From contig JAJYSG010000002.1 in NCBI GenBank assembly GCA_021793675.1, positions 1-64,000 of the forward strand: DNA of 64,000 nucleotides, written 5' to 3'. The number at the start of each line of letters is the position of its first letter. Position 1 is the first letter of the stretch. The DNA comes from Actinomycetes bacterium (GTDB lineage Bacteria; Actinomycetota; Actinomycetes; Actinomycetales; Cellulomonadaceae). This document shows positions 48,246 through 57,992 of this stretch, one piece after another. The notes beneath the pieces are model-generated. The model was not told the origin of the DNA, did not search any database, and worked only from the letters and a program-made list of their open reading frames with translations. The translations under genes and the position numbers were made by a program.

Positions 48246-49475
48246 GTGCCTCAGATCGCAGCACCGGTGGCATTCGTGCTCGCCGGGCTGTGGCTGGCGT
48301 ACCTGGTGCCGTACAAGCTGCGGCACCGGCAGCAGCTGCTCGAGTCACGGGCCGACGACCGGTACTCCGAGGCGCTCCGCGTGGTCGCGGTGACCAGGCG
48401 GGTGCCGAGGTCGCAGGCCTCGCGAGGCGGGCAGGTGGTGCGCCAGGTCGGCCCGGCGCACACCGGGACGACGGGGCTCCTCACCCCGGGCAGAGGCCTG
48501 GTGACCACGGTCACCGGCGGGACAGGAGGCGACACCGTGGACCGACCCCACGCCACCCCGGAGCGCATCACGGCCGAGGCCGCGCGCCGCGCCGCCCAGA
48601 CCCGCGCGGCCCGTGCCGCCGCCACCGCCCGCCGGGCCGCCGCGGCGCGCCGACGTGCCCTGCTGGCCGTGGTGCTGCTCGTCGCCGGCGTCGCCGGCTG
48701 GGTCGTCGTCGGGCTCGTTCCTGGCGCGTCGGTCGTGCTCGCCGTGGCGCCGACGGCCCTGCTCGGGCTCGTCCTGGCCGCCGGCCGGCGTGCCGTCGTC
48801 GCGGGTAAGCGGAACGACGAGGCGCTGGCGCGCCAGATCGTCGAGGCCGAGGAGCTGGCCGCCCGTCCGCGGTCGGGCGTCATCCGGACCGTCGCCGCGT
48901 CCGCGCCGACGGCTGCCGCCCCGGCCGCGAAACCTGCCGTGCCGACCGCTGCGGCCGTCACCGCGCCGGTGCGCACCTCGGCCAAGGGCAGGACTGCCGA
49001 CACGGCGACCCGCGTCGAGACCGCGGCATCGTCCGTCCCCGTCGCCAAGGTCACCGGCCGCGCGGTGCGGCCCTCGGAGGCCCGCACCGAGGTGTTCGAG
49101 GCGATCGTCGCGGACCGCGGCGAGAAGCGTGCCGCCGCACGGCACATGACCGGGCAGGTGCCGGTGGTGCCCGCCGCGGCCGCCGCGCCGTCCCCGGCGT
49201 CCGACGAAGCCGTCGAGCGCGACGCCTGGGCCCCGGTTCCCGTGCCGCGGCCCACCTATGCGATGAAGCCGGCGGCGCCGCGGCGCGAGCCGGTCCCGCT
49301 CGGCGAGGTCGAGGGCTCGACGACCGTGCGGGCGGCTGCCGCGCCGGCCGACGCCGTGACCCGGGCGGACGCCGTCGCGGAGGACGAGCTGATCACGCCG
49401 CAAGCGCCGGCCGAGAGCACGACGAGCATCGACCTCAACGCCGTCCTCGCGAAGCGGCGGGCGTCCGGGGAGTAG
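48246..49475 (+). CDS. Hypothetical membrane protein, Ala/Val-rich tail
   Basis: PVAFVLAGLWLAYLVPYKLRHRQQLLESRADDRYSEALRVVAVTR then two TM segments. Confidence 0.8.
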   Translation: MPQIAAPVAFVLAGLWLAYLVPYKLRHRQQLLESRADDRYSEALRVVAVTRRVPRSQASRGGQVVRQVGPAHTGTTGLLTPGRGLVTTVTGGTGGDTVDRPHATPERITAEAARRAAQTRAARAAATARRAAAARRRALLAVVLLVAGVAGWVVVGLVPGASVVLAVAPTALLGLVLAAGRRAVVAGKRNDEALARQIVEAEELAARPRSGVIRTVAASAPTAAAPAAKPAVPTAAAVTAPVRTSAKGRTADTATRVETAASSVPVAKVTGRAVRPSEARTEVFEAIVADRGEKRAAARHMTGQVPVVPAAAAAPSPASDEAVERDAWAPVPVPRPTYAMKPAAPRREPVPLGEVEGSTTVRAAAAPADAVTRADAVAEDELITPQAPAESTTSIDLNAVLAKRRASGE

Positions 49476-49530
49476 CCGCCGCCGCGGTCAGGGGCACCTG
49501 CTCGGGGTGCTAGTCTGATCGCCGCTGTTT

Positions 49531-49603
49531 GGGGCTGTGGCGCAGCTGGTAGCGCGTCTCGTTCGCAACGAGAAGGTCGCCGGTTCGAATCCGGTCAGCT
49601 CCA
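49531..49603 (+). tRNA. tRNA-Ala (anticodon CGC)
   Basis: GGGGCTG acceptor, D-arm GCGCAGCTGGTAGCGC, anticodon arm TCTCG-TTCGCAA-CGAGA (CGC), T-arm GCCGGTTCGAATCCGGT, CAGCTCCA. Confidence 0.95.
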
Positions 49604-49610
49604 CTCCGGT

Positions 49611-49654
49611 AGGGCCTCTGACTAGGGCATGTGCCCAGGTCAGAGGCCCTTTCT
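49611..49654 (+). terminator. Rho-independent terminator downstream of tRNA-Ala
   Basis: AGGGCCTCTGAC ... GTCAGAGGCCCT followed by TTCT. Confidence 0.85.
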
Positions 49655-49696
49655 GTTGTCCGCGCAGGCCGTCACAACCGGTCGGAGAACGCCATG

Positions 49697-49720
49697 CGGA
49701 CACGGATTCGGACACGGATT
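49697..49720 (+). repeat. 12-bp perfect tandem direct repeat
   Basis: CGGACACGGATT x2 between tRNA 3' end and the xis-like gene. Confidence 0.8.
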
Positions 49721-49849
49721 CTCCCTGTGCTACTCACCGCTGCAGCACGCCATCGAGGCGTTGTCGCACATGGGCCAGCCATGAAGACGCACAGGGCCGG
49801 CGCGGCCCCGGTGAACAAGAACTGGCTAGCTGCCGCACATGAGGCCGGC

Positions 49850-50146
49850 ATGGAGAACAACGCCAACACGCCCGCCGACGACAGCCACGCCGCGGAGGCC
49901 CACGTCCGCCGGCCCGGCGACAGCGAAGCCATGTGGAGCATCGAAGAGCTCGTCAGCTACCTCGGCGTGCCCTACGAGACGTTCCGCACCTGGCGTCGCA
50001 ACGGGCAGGGCCCCGCGCCCGAGTACCGCTTCGGGCGCCTACTGCGATACACGGAGGAGGACGTCGCCGGGTGGATTGCCTCCGGCTGCGGCACGGAGCC
50101 GCCCCGGCGCGAGCCGGTGGACGCAAACGCCGCCTACGGCTGGTGA
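49850..50146 (+). CDS. Excisionase-like helix-turn-helix protein
   Basis: MWSIEELVSYLGVPYETFRTWRRNGQGPAPEYRFGRLLRYTEEDVAGWIAS; upstream of integrase. Confidence 0.8.
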   Translation: MENNANTPADDSHAAEAHVRRPGDSEAMWSIEELVSYLGVPYETFRTWRRNGQGPAPEYRFGRLLRYTEEDVAGWIASGCGTEPPRREPVDANAAYGW

Positions 50147-50149
50147 CCC

Positions 50150-51448
50150 ATGTCGCGGCGCTCCCTCGAACCCGGTCAGCACGGCCGAGTCTTCTTCATG
50201 ACCACTCCCGCCGGAACGGTGAAGGCACGGACCCGGCTCCGGCTCCGGAACGGCGAGCTCGAGGTCGTGACCTACACCGCCGTCACCACCGAGCTCGCTG
50301 AACGCGGGCTCCAGGGGGAGATCGACAAGCGACTCAACGCGGCGCCCGGCTCCGCCGACCTTGGGCCGCGCGACCCCCTCGCCAAGGCCGCCCGCCAGTG
50401 GGTGGAGCAGGCGCGCATCGAGTCCCAGTGGCCGGACCCGCCGCTGCGGCCGCAGACCGTCGACGAGTACGAGGACCTGCTGAGGCTGTACGTCATCCCG
50501 GCCCTCGGCAAGCACCGGCTCGACACCATCACGCCGCCGGTCGTTCAGGGCTGGGTGAACTCGATGGTGGCTCGCGGACAGAAGCCCGACGCCAAGCACC
50601 GGATGCTCGTGACCACCGTGCGGGCCCACAGCGTGCTCCACCAGGTTCTCGAGCGGGCCGTCAACCTGCATGCGATGCTCGACAACCCGGCGAGCCATAC
50701 CCGGCTACCTCGGCAGCCGAAACCGAACCCCGTCGCGTTGACCATCGAAGGCACGTGGCGGCTGCGGCGCGCGGTCCGCGAGTGGGAGACCTCCCGCATC
50801 GGGCGGCCCGGCCCCCGACCCACCGGCAACCTGCCGGCCATCATCGACGTCTGCCTCGGCACCGGACTGCGCATCGGTGAGGTCATGGCGCTGCGCTGGG
50901 GGCAGGTCAACCTCGCCCTCGACGACGAAGGAATCGCCACAATCGCCGTTCGGACGACGCTCGTGGATGTCAAGGGCCAAGGCACCGTCGACCAGGGCGA
51001 CACCAAGACGACAGCCAGTAGGCGGGCCATCATCCTGCCGAGGTTCGTCGTGGAGGCGCTCACCCGGCTGCGTCCGCCCAACCCCGCGAACCACGACCCC
51101 GTGTTCCCGTCCCGCACCTTCAAGGACGGTCGCAACGTCGGCGAACCGCAGACGCCTGCGAACGTGCGCCGGACGCTGCGTTCCGCACTTGAGATGGCCG
51201 AGCTGACCGGACTCGCCCACCCGCACAAGCTCCGCCACACAGTCGCGACCCTCGTGCAGCGGGACCGCGGCCTCGAGGCCGCCGCCGCACTCCTCGGGCA
51301 CCAGCTGCGGGGCGTGACAGGACACAACTACGTCGAACGCATCTCCGTGGCGCCGGACGTGAGCGATGTGCTGCAGGTCTTCATCGAGGCGTCGGAGGCA
51401 GCCGAGCGAGCTGCCTTGGAGTGGACACCCGACCGCGCCGAAACCTGA
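50150..51448 (+). CDS. Tyrosine site-specific recombinase (integrase)
   Basis: C-terminal catalytic residues in GTGLRIGEVMALRWGQV, HKLRHTVATLV, LGHQLRGVTGHNYV. Confidence 0.95.
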   Translation: MSRRSLEPGQHGRVFFMTTPAGTVKARTRLRLRNGELEVVTYTAVTTELAERGLQGEIDKRLNAAPGSADLGPRDPLAKAARQWVEQARIESQWPDPPLRPQTVDEYEDLLRLYVIPALGKHRLDTITPPVVQGWVNSMVARGQKPDAKHRMLVTTVRAHSVLHQVLERAVNLHAMLDNPASHTRLPRQPKPNPVALTIEGTWRLRRAVREWETSRIGRPGPRPTGNLPAIIDVCLGTGLRIGEVMALRWGQVNLALDDEGIATIAVRTTLVDVKGQGTVDQGDTKTTASRRAIILPRFVVEALTRLRPPNPANHDPVFPSRTFKDGRNVGEPQTPANVRRTLRSALEMAELTGLAHPHKLRHTVATLVQRDRGLEAAAALLGHQLRGVTGHNYVERISVAPDVSDVLQVFIEASEAAERAALEWTPDRAET

Positions 51449-51482
51449 ACAACGACCCGGGGTCTGCCGTACGTTCTGTCGC

Positions 51483-51782
51483 ATGAGCGACGACAAGGTG
51501 GACGCCCCGCGGGCGATGGCCAAGTGGTCCGACGAAGTCTCCGCGTACATCGCAGCCCAGGGGTCGGCGGTCGAGGCGATGCGCGCCCACGTGATGCCGA
51601 GCGAGCCGTGGCCGGACCGCGACAACGCGATGCTCGCCTACCTGATCGACGCGGCGCTCGAGCCGCTCGGCGATGGTGCGCCCGAGGAGGTGAAGGCGTC
51701 GGTTGTGTGGCTCGCAGTCCACGCCTGGTTCGAAGGTGCGCTCGACCAGGCGGCACGATCGGTGGAGGCCATCACCGGCTGA
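51483..51782 (+). CDS. Hypothetical protein
   Basis: MSDDKVDAPRAMAKWSDEVSAYIAAQG...; good codon structure, between integrase and resolvase. Confidence 0.65.
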   Translation: MSDDKVDAPRAMAKWSDEVSAYIAAQGSAVEAMRAHVMPSEPWPDRDNAMLAYLIDAALEPLGDGAPEEVKASVVWLAVHAWFEGALDQAARSVEAITG

Positions 51783-51799
51783 GTGAGCGGCGCCTTCGC

Positions 51800-52501
51800 C
51801 TACCGTCGGTTGGCTTCGATGACGCGCCGAACCGTCTGCGGCGAGCACCCCATCACACGTGCGATCCCCGCGAGGGTGGCGCCGGGCTCGGTCGCGAGCT
51901 TCCTGACGTGGTCGCGCTGGTCGATCGTCAACGCTGGCGGCCGCCCCAGCCGCACGCCGGCGGCGCGACGCTGCGCGAGCGCTTCCCGGGTGCGGAGCCG
52001 GATCGCGGAACGTTCTTGGTTCGCTGCCCACGCGAGGACGGCAAGGACGATCTCACCCAGCGGCGTGCCGTCGACTCGGATCCCTTCGGTGAGCAGGACG
52101 AGGGTGATGCCTCGCCGATGGAGATCGTCGGCGACGTCGAAGGTCTCGCGGATCCCGCCGCGGGAGACGCGATCGACCTTCCAGACGACGATCTCGTCGC
52201 CGGGCTTCGCGACCTGGAGCAGCTGCGTCCAGCCGTCCCGGTCCGCGGGCGGCACGTCGCTGTGGACGCGGTCGCGGAACACGCGCGAGACGCCGGCCAG
52301 CTCAAGAGCGCGGGCCTGCGGCTCCTCGTCTTGGCGGCCGTCCGACAGCGAAACCCGCGCGTACCCCCACCGCATGGCCGGGCGATCTGGAGTTTCGGCG
52401 TGGGTTTCTGGCTGGGCGTTCGTGCTGGTCGCGGTCATCGTCACCGGTGCCTCCGAAATCGGTCGTTTCCGGCTGGTCATCTGAGCGTCATTAGCACGCA
52501 T
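51800..52501 (-). CDS. Serine recombinase (resolvase/invertase family)
   Basis: MRWGYARVSLSDGRQDEE, VVWKVDRVSRGGIRETF, C-terminal HTH LAGIARVMGCSPQTVRRVIEANRR. Confidence 0.92.
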   Translation of the reverse strand: MRANDAQMTSRKRPISEAPVTMTATSTNAQPETHAETPDRPAMRWGYARVSLSDGRQDEEPQARALELAGVSRVFRDRVHSDVPPADRDGWTQLLQVAKPGDEIVVWKVDRVSRGGIRETFDVADDLHRRGITLVLLTEGIRVDGTPLGEIVLAVLAWAANQERSAIRLRTREALAQRRAAGVRLGRPPALTIDQRDHVRKLATEPGATLAGIARVMGCSPQTVRRVIEANRR

Positions 52502-52510
52502 CGCGGCACC

Positions 52511-52783
52511 TCAGCTCTCGATGATCCGGGTGACCTCCGACGTGACCTTCACGCCGATCCGCCCCGTCCCCGGATCGGCCACGACCAGGTGCGCCGCGGC
52601 GCCGACGACGAGCCCAGGGAAGGCGCTGTGGCCGATCACGTGATTGACCGACCGCAGCTGCGCGACCTGCGCATGCAGCGCCGCCATCTTCGGGTCGACC
52701 CAGAGCAGCCAGGTGATCCCGTCGCGCCCCGTGATCGTCTGGAAGACCTCGCCCGACTTCGTCTCGAACCGCTTGCCGTACAT
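52511..52783 (-). CDS. Hypothetical protein
   Basis: 90 aa MYGKRFETKSGEVFQTITGRDGITWLLWVDPKMAALHAQVAQLRSV... Confidence 0.65.
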   Translation of the reverse strand: MYGKRFETKSGEVFQTITGRDGITWLLWVDPKMAALHAQVAQLRSVNHVIGHSAFPGLVVGAAAHLVVADPGTGRIGVKVTSEVTRIIES

Positions 52784-52860
52784 CCCGTCGTCCCCTTCGC
52801 CGAGCCCGCCTTGAGCTCCACTCCGTATATGTGCGGGGGCCCTGGGGCTTGGCTCGGGCG

Positions 52861-52881
52861 CACTTGACTCGAGGTCAAGTG
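52861..52881. repeat. Short inverted repeat, possible operator or recombination site
   Basis: CACTTGAC-TCGAG-GTCAAGTG. Confidence 0.55.
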
Positions 52882-52926
52882 GTCAGAAATAGGGGGCGCC
52901 GCGCGCCAACCCGGCACCTGCGAGGG

Positions 52927-53454
52927 GTGCCTGCGAGACTCGATGACGTGGTCTGGACCACCCTCGGGAGCCTCTCGATCGGCTCCCTCCTGACCCTCGT
53001 CGTCAAGGCTCAGATCGACCGCCGAACCGAGAACCGGGCCACGAGACGGGCGCTCTACGTCGACCTCCTCAAAGTTCTGACGGGGCACCTCGCATTCATG
53101 CGAGGCGCCGTCTACGACCGCACCCTCAAGCCGACCGGTGTCTCCCAGGAGCACGTCGACAGCGTGGATGCACTGCTCAAGGTCGACGCGACACCAGCTG
53201 TGAGAGACAAGGCGGAGGTTTGCTTCGAGCTGATGAACAGGTTCGGCCTGGCCCGAGAGAACGCCGTCCCGATCGAACGCGAGGACGGCGGCTTCTACGT
53301 CTGGATGTTCGACCAGGTCCAGGACCGGGAAGGTGAAGACCTCGAGTTCGTGATGAGGGTCTGGCTTGCCGGGGTCGTGGACAGGTTCGACGCGGCAGTT
53401 GACGCACTGGCGGCTCAGGTCCGCAGGGAGCTCCACGGGGCAAGAAGCCGCTGA
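52927..53454 (+). CDS. Hypothetical membrane-anchored protein
   Basis: GTG start; VVWTTLGSLSIGSLLTLVVKAQIDRRTENRATRRALYVDLLKVL...; start uncertain. Confidence 0.6.
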   Translation: MPARLDDVVWTTLGSLSIGSLLTLVVKAQIDRRTENRATRRALYVDLLKVLTGHLAFMRGAVYDRTLKPTGVSQEHVDSVDALLKVDATPAVRDKAEVCFELMNRFGLARENAVPIEREDGGFYVWMFDQVQDREGEDLEFVMRVWLAGVVDRFDAAVDALAAQVRRELHGARSR

Positions 53455-53461
53455 CGATCGA

Positions 53462-53500
53462 GCCTGCCGGGTCGGTCCCGCTACGACCGGCCCGGCAGGC
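53462..53500. terminator. Hairpin between convergent genes
   Basis: GCCTGCCGGG ... CCCGGCAGGC. Confidence 0.6.
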
Positions 53501-53554
53501 CATCTGATCCACCTTGCGCCGCGGCCACCACTCCACGGCGCAGGGAGGATGTCA

Positions 53555-56500
53555 TCAGCGCGACGCGAACCGACGCCGCAGTGCCACCGCCCCGACACCC
53601 GCCGCGATGAAGAGTGCGGCGAGCCCGGCAAGCGGCCAGGCGTCCGACGAGCCCGTGCACCCGACGCCGGGCTTCCCGTCGCACCCGATAGCCACCACGG
53701 TCGGAACCGTGGGGTCGGTCGGAGGGGCTGCCGCCACGGTCGGCGTAGCGATCGGCGTCGGGCCTTGGGCTGGCGCCGTCGGCGTCGGGGTGGCTGGCGG
53801 GTCAGGCACCGTCGTCGGCCGGTCGAGCGGGTTCGCGATCGCCGGAGTGACAGTCACTCGGATGTTCGCGGGTGCGCCGATGATGCCGTCGCTCGTTACC
53901 GCGACGAACGGCAGCAGGCTCTGCTGGACGACGGGGGACATCAGCCGGACGGCCCGGGAGCCTGCCATGGTGGCCGTGCCGTCGAATGTGGCGTCGCCGA
54001 GCGGGTCGTCGATCTGTGCCATGTCGGCGCTCGAGGACGGCATTGCGGCGTCATCAGCGACCGGCACCGGCACGTACGGCCCACCGCCGGGTTCGGTGCC
54101 ATTCAGGAGCGTGTCGCCCCGCTCGACCCACCAAGTTCCGCCCACGCTGGCCGCCAGACTGGAGTGCGCGATGTAGTCGTCGGAGGCGGTTCGCAGGTCG
54201 GCGACTGTGCCCCACAGCACGGGGTCGAGGAGGTCGTCCGTGGTGGCCCAGCTGCCGGCCTGGACGGTGATGCTGTGGTCGGCTACCACTGGCCCGAAGA
54301 CGGTGACGTACACGGTGACGGGGACGCGCTCACCGACGCCGTAGCCATCGAGCTGCTGGTCGGACAGGAAGGTGAACGCTGTCGTTCCGGTGAACCCGGC
54401 GTCCGGAGTGAAGATGAACGAGCTGCCGCTCCCGGTCACCGTGCCCGGGAGCTCGACCCCGTCAGGCTGGTAGGTCCAAGTGAGGTCCATTGCACCCGGG
54501 ATCGCGTCGGCGCCAAACACGGGCGAGACGGTTACGGGCTCCCCGGCCCATGCGAAGTACCAGGGCCAGACCTGGTGCACTCGCGTGCTCGTGGACACCG
54601 GGATGACGACGATCGTGGTCGTGTATGTCACGTCGTCCTGGCCGGCCCCGGCGATGCGCCACGTGACGGTTAGCGTGCCAGACGGGATCGACGGCGAGTA
54701 GGCGAGGCGGCCCGCCGGCGTGACCGTCACGTCGGTCGCCGTCGTCGACTCGTTGGTGGTGTCGTCGGTCTCGGTCGCGTCACCGACGAGCTGGACGACA
54801 TCACCGTCCGGAAGTCGTCCGCCGACGAGGTTCCAGCCGCCGGAACCAGCGGCGCTGACGGAGCCGATCGAGCCATCTCGCGCTTCCCACATCGCGGCCG
54901 GCGGCGTGACGTTCACAGTCAGGCTGACCGGGTCGGCGTTCGGCGACCAGTATGTGAGCGTCGGTGCGGCGCCGAGGAAGCCCGTGGTCGGCTCGTCGAA
55001 CATCACGTCGACGTCACCGGTGGCGCAGTTGGACCCGGCATAGCCAGAGGAACTCGTCGGCATTTCGGACCACGAGATCACGGCAACTCCGGCCGACAGA
55101 TCGCAGATCGGGAGCGACGAGAGCGGGAACTCTACGGAGACCATGTTCGCGTCGGCGGTGCTCAGTTCCGCCTGCACGGTGACGGTCGCGCTGATCGCGT
55201 TGGTTGCCGCCGCCGGTTCGTTCACCAGCACCATGAATGTCCCGACGCGGCTGCCCCCGGCGAAGATCGTCACCGTGTCCGTGCCGACGAAACCGGGGGC
55301 GGGCGTGTAGAGGACGGCACCCGTGTCCTCCACAACCGCGCTGGAACCAGCCCACGTCGGTAGCGCGATCACGGCCGTGACCCCGTCTGTCGCGACGAGT
55401 TGTGCGACGGACGTCCCGCCAACGTGGAGTCCCGTGATGCGAACCGGGGTGTCGACGGTGGTCACCTGACGGTCAGCGGCGCTTGCCATGCCGTCGGAGC
55501 CGGCCGGACGGAGAGCGACACCGTCGCTCGGGTACACGACCGGGTCAGTAGTCGGCGGGTCCGTTGGCTCGGTGGCTGCTTCGTCACCGGGGTCGGGGCA
55601 ACCGTCAGAGACGACGTACAGGGTCATCGTCGCGGTGCTTGACGCGCCAGCCTCGGTGGTCACCGACCACGGGAAGGTGGCTGCGCAGGTGCCGTCGTCG
55701 GGGACGGTGAATCCCCACGTGCCGGTGTGGAAGTCGGCAACGTCGGCGTCGGCGAACGCGTCGGCGTCGGTGTCGGGCTCCCCCACAGACCACGAGCTCG
55801 CGGTGCCACCAGCCAGATTGGTGTGGTCGTTGAGGTCGCCGGAGAGGAAGTCGCCCGGCGCGCCGGTGACGTCGAAGCTCTCTGCGAGAGGTAGCACGTG
55901 GCTGTCGGTCACGTGCACCCTGATGGTGCCGAGGCCCGACCATTGGCCGTCGCCCTGGCGACCGACCCACGCGAGCGTGTAGTCGCCGGCCGCGGCCGGG
56001 TGCAGGGTCAGGTCGCCGGAGTCGTCAATGGCGACACCGAGTTGTGCGGCGATTGAGTCGTCACCGGTCAGGTTGCCGGCGCCGGCCGTGGTCGCGGGCG
56101 CGCCTGTGACGGCGATCGCCTGCAGCCACGTTCCGTCGCCTGCCCAGAAGGCGTTGCTCAGCTGCCAGACGTCGGTGTCGACCCCGGCACCCACGGTGAC
56201 GGACAGGCCCGAAGCGACGGGCGCGCCGATGGAGTCCCCGGACCCGTCAGGGTTCGGGTCCGAGACGTCGACGGTCAGCGACGCATCGTTGGAGACCAGC
56301 TGGTCCACACCGTCGGAAGTACCGACCGCGTTCCACGTCAGGCTGAACTCGCCGGCGACGGTCGGCGTGATCGTCAGCTGGCCGGTCGTGTCGTCGAACG
56401 ATGCATCGAGCGCGGTCAGCACCGAGTCGTCGCCGGAGAGCACTCCGGTGCCGTCGTCGGTCGCGTCTGCGCCGCCCGCGAGGTGGAACCCGACGCGCAT

Positions 56501-56692
56501 CAGGCCGCCCCACTGCGTCGTCAGGCCGTCGTCGAGGTTGATGGTCGATGTCTCGCCGGTCGTGGCGGAGACGTTCATGCCGGTGGCCGTCGGCGGGTCA
56601 GCCGCGGCCGCGGAGGTGGCGCCGGCGATCGCACCGACGACGACGAGCGCCGCAGCGGCAACCGCGGCGGCGAGCTTGCGGAAGCTGGACAT
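53555..56692 (-). CDS. Large secreted, C-terminally anchored surface protein with Ig-like/cadherin-like repeats
   Basis: Signal peptide MSSFRKLAAAVAAAALVVVGAIAGATSAAAA; repeats such as YTPAPGFVGTDTVTIFAGG and FTPDAGFTGTTAFTFLS; C-terminal WPLAGLAALFIAAGVGAVALRRRFASR. Confidence 0.85.
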   Translation of the reverse strand: MSSFRKLAAAVAAAALVVVGAIAGATSAAAADPPTATGMNVSATTGETSTINLDDGLTTQWGGLMRVGFHLAGGADATDDGTGVLSGDDSVLTALDASFDDTTGQLTITPTVAGEFSLTWNAVGTSDGVDQLVSNDASLTVDVSDPNPDGSGDSIGAPVASGLSVTVGAGVDTDVWQLSNAFWAGDGTWLQAIAVTGAPATTAGAGNLTGDDSIAAQLGVAIDDSGDLTLHPAAAGDYTLAWVGRQGDGQWSGLGTIRVHVTDSHVLPLAESFDVTGAPGDFLSGDLNDHTNLAGGTASSWSVGEPDTDADAFADADVADFHTGTWGFTVPDDGTCAATFPWSVTTEAGASSTATMTLYVVSDGCPDPGDEAATEPTDPPTTDPVVYPSDGVALRPAGSDGMASAADRQVTTVDTPVRITGLHVGGTSVAQLVATDGVTAVIALPTWAGSSAVVEDTGAVLYTPAPGFVGTDTVTIFAGGSRVGTFMVLVNEPAAATNAISATVTVQAELSTADANMVSVEFPLSSLPICDLSAGVAVISWSEMPTSSSGYAGSNCATGDVDVMFDEPTTGFLGAAPTLTYWSPNADPVSLTVNVTPPAAMWEARDGSIGSVSAAGSGGWNLVGGRLPDGDVVQLVGDATETDDTTNESTTATDVTVTPAGRLAYSPSIPSGTLTVTWRIAGAGQDDVTYTTTIVVIPVSTSTRVHQVWPWYFAWAGEPVTVSPVFGADAIPGAMDLTWTYQPDGVELPGTVTGSGSSFIFTPDAGFTGTTAFTFLSDQQLDGYGVGERVPVTVYVTVFGPVVADHSITVQAGSWATTDDLLDPVLWGTVADLRTASDDYIAHSSLAASVGGTWWVERGDTLLNGTEPGGGPYVPVPVADDAAMPSSSADMAQIDDPLGDATFDGTATMAGSRAVRLMSPVVQQSLLPFVAVTSDGIIGAPANIRVTVTPAIANPLDRPTTVPDPPATPTPTAPAQGPTPIATPTVAAAPPTDPTVPTVVAIGCDGKPGVGCTGSSDAWPLAGLAALFIAAGVGAVALRRRFASR

Positions 56693-56792
56693 GGTGGTGG
56701 TCCTCCTTCGAGGGTTGGGCGGGCAAGAAGAAGGCCGCCAACCGCACTCATGTGCGGCGGACGGCCAGGGCTCTTTCCGGCGCCGAGGCCGG

Positions 56793-57971
56793 TCAGGCTG
56801 TTGGGGACGCCAAGAGGACGAGCGGTGCGTCCGTGATGTGCGACGGGCCGTCGGCCGTGACGGGCACGACCAGAGGCTCGGTGGGGCTCGCGATCGCCTG
56901 GGCGATGCGCTGCGCGAAGCTCGGGTCGTCGTGCTGCACAACCCGCGTAATGGTGAACTGCCGGTTCCCGAACTTGACCGTCGGGGCTGGGCTGACCGTC
57001 GGGTCTACCGCTGCTCCGCCGAGCGAGGGCACTACCGCGGCACCCGGGCAGGCCGTCTTGTCGGTCGCGGTTGCCAGGTCGCACGCACGCAGTAGGAGGG
57101 CGAGGGTCTTCGATGCGCCGGCGTCCTCGTTGATGAGCATCGCGTGCGAGTCACCCATCGCATCCAGAGGCCCGCTGAGATCGAATAGGGCGCCCTGCTG
57201 GGAACCGACCTGCGATGAGGCGTAGCTGACGCCCACCCCGTCGAGGGCAGCGGCGAGGAGATGCCTAGTGTCGCTGTCGGCGGTGCGCCAGCTGATCTGC
57301 GCATCGGGACCCGCGACGAGCGCGGTGGGCGCCGGGACCGGGTAAGCCTCGTAGGAGGAGCGGACCTTCTTCGACGCGATCCAGACGCAGTAGTCCGCAA
57401 GCCGGGCCGAGGGTCCTTCGGGGGTCACGATGAGGACGTTGTCAGCGTCGGCGAGCGCGCCACTGACCGTCTTCACGAAGTCCTCGTCGCTGTCCGCGCA
57501 GACGAAGTCGGTGATCGCGGCAGTCTGCCCCCCGAGGGTGACCCACGACGTCGGACCGAGCTTCTGGCTTGAGTACAGCTTGGCGAAGTCGCCCGGGCAG
57601 CTCGCCTGGTCGTCGGTGTCGCCGCCGCACTTGTGCAGTGCGATGACGGTGGCCTTCCAGCCGAGCGCGGAACCATCGACCCGAACGGCTGGTGCCGACA
57701 TGGGGAAGGTCTTGGTCCCCTTGTCGACCTTCACGGTGGCGGTGACCGACACCGTCACCGGTTGCTTGACGTAGTCGGGCACGAACGTGGTCTTGCCGGT
57801 CGTCGGGTCTGTGACCTGGCGAGTCGACCCCGGTTCGATGTCGTGCAGCACCAGCTGGTCGGCAGTCGTCGCAGCCGCGGCGCTCTCGTTGGCCTTGTGG
57901 CCGCAGGCCGCCAACGGGACGACGAGTGTGACGATCGCCACCGCGGCGACGATCCGCGTGAGCCTGGACAT
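56793..57971 (-). CDS. Secreted lipoprotein, unknown function
   Basis: Lipobox LAACG; 392 aa, no family recognised. Confidence 0.8.
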   Translation of the reverse strand: MSRLTRIVAAVAIVTLVVPLAACGHKANESAAAATTADQLVLHDIEPGSTRQVTDPTTGKTTFVPDYVKQPVTVSVTATVKVDKGTKTFPMSAPAVRVDGSALGWKATVIALHKCGGDTDDQASCPGDFAKLYSSQKLGPTSWVTLGGQTAAITDFVCADSDEDFVKTVSGALADADNVLIVTPEGPSARLADYCVWIASKKVRSSYEAYPVPAPTALVAGPDAQISWRTADSDTRHLLAAALDGVGVSYASSQVGSQQGALFDLSGPLDAMGDSHAMLINEDAGASKTLALLLRACDLATATDKTACPGAAVVPSLGGAAVDPTVSPAPTVKFGNRQFTITRVVQHDDPSFAQRIAQAIASPTEPLVVPVTADGPSHITDAPLVLLASPTA

Positions 57972-57992
57972 GGGGCAGCCTCCTGCAGGGGC

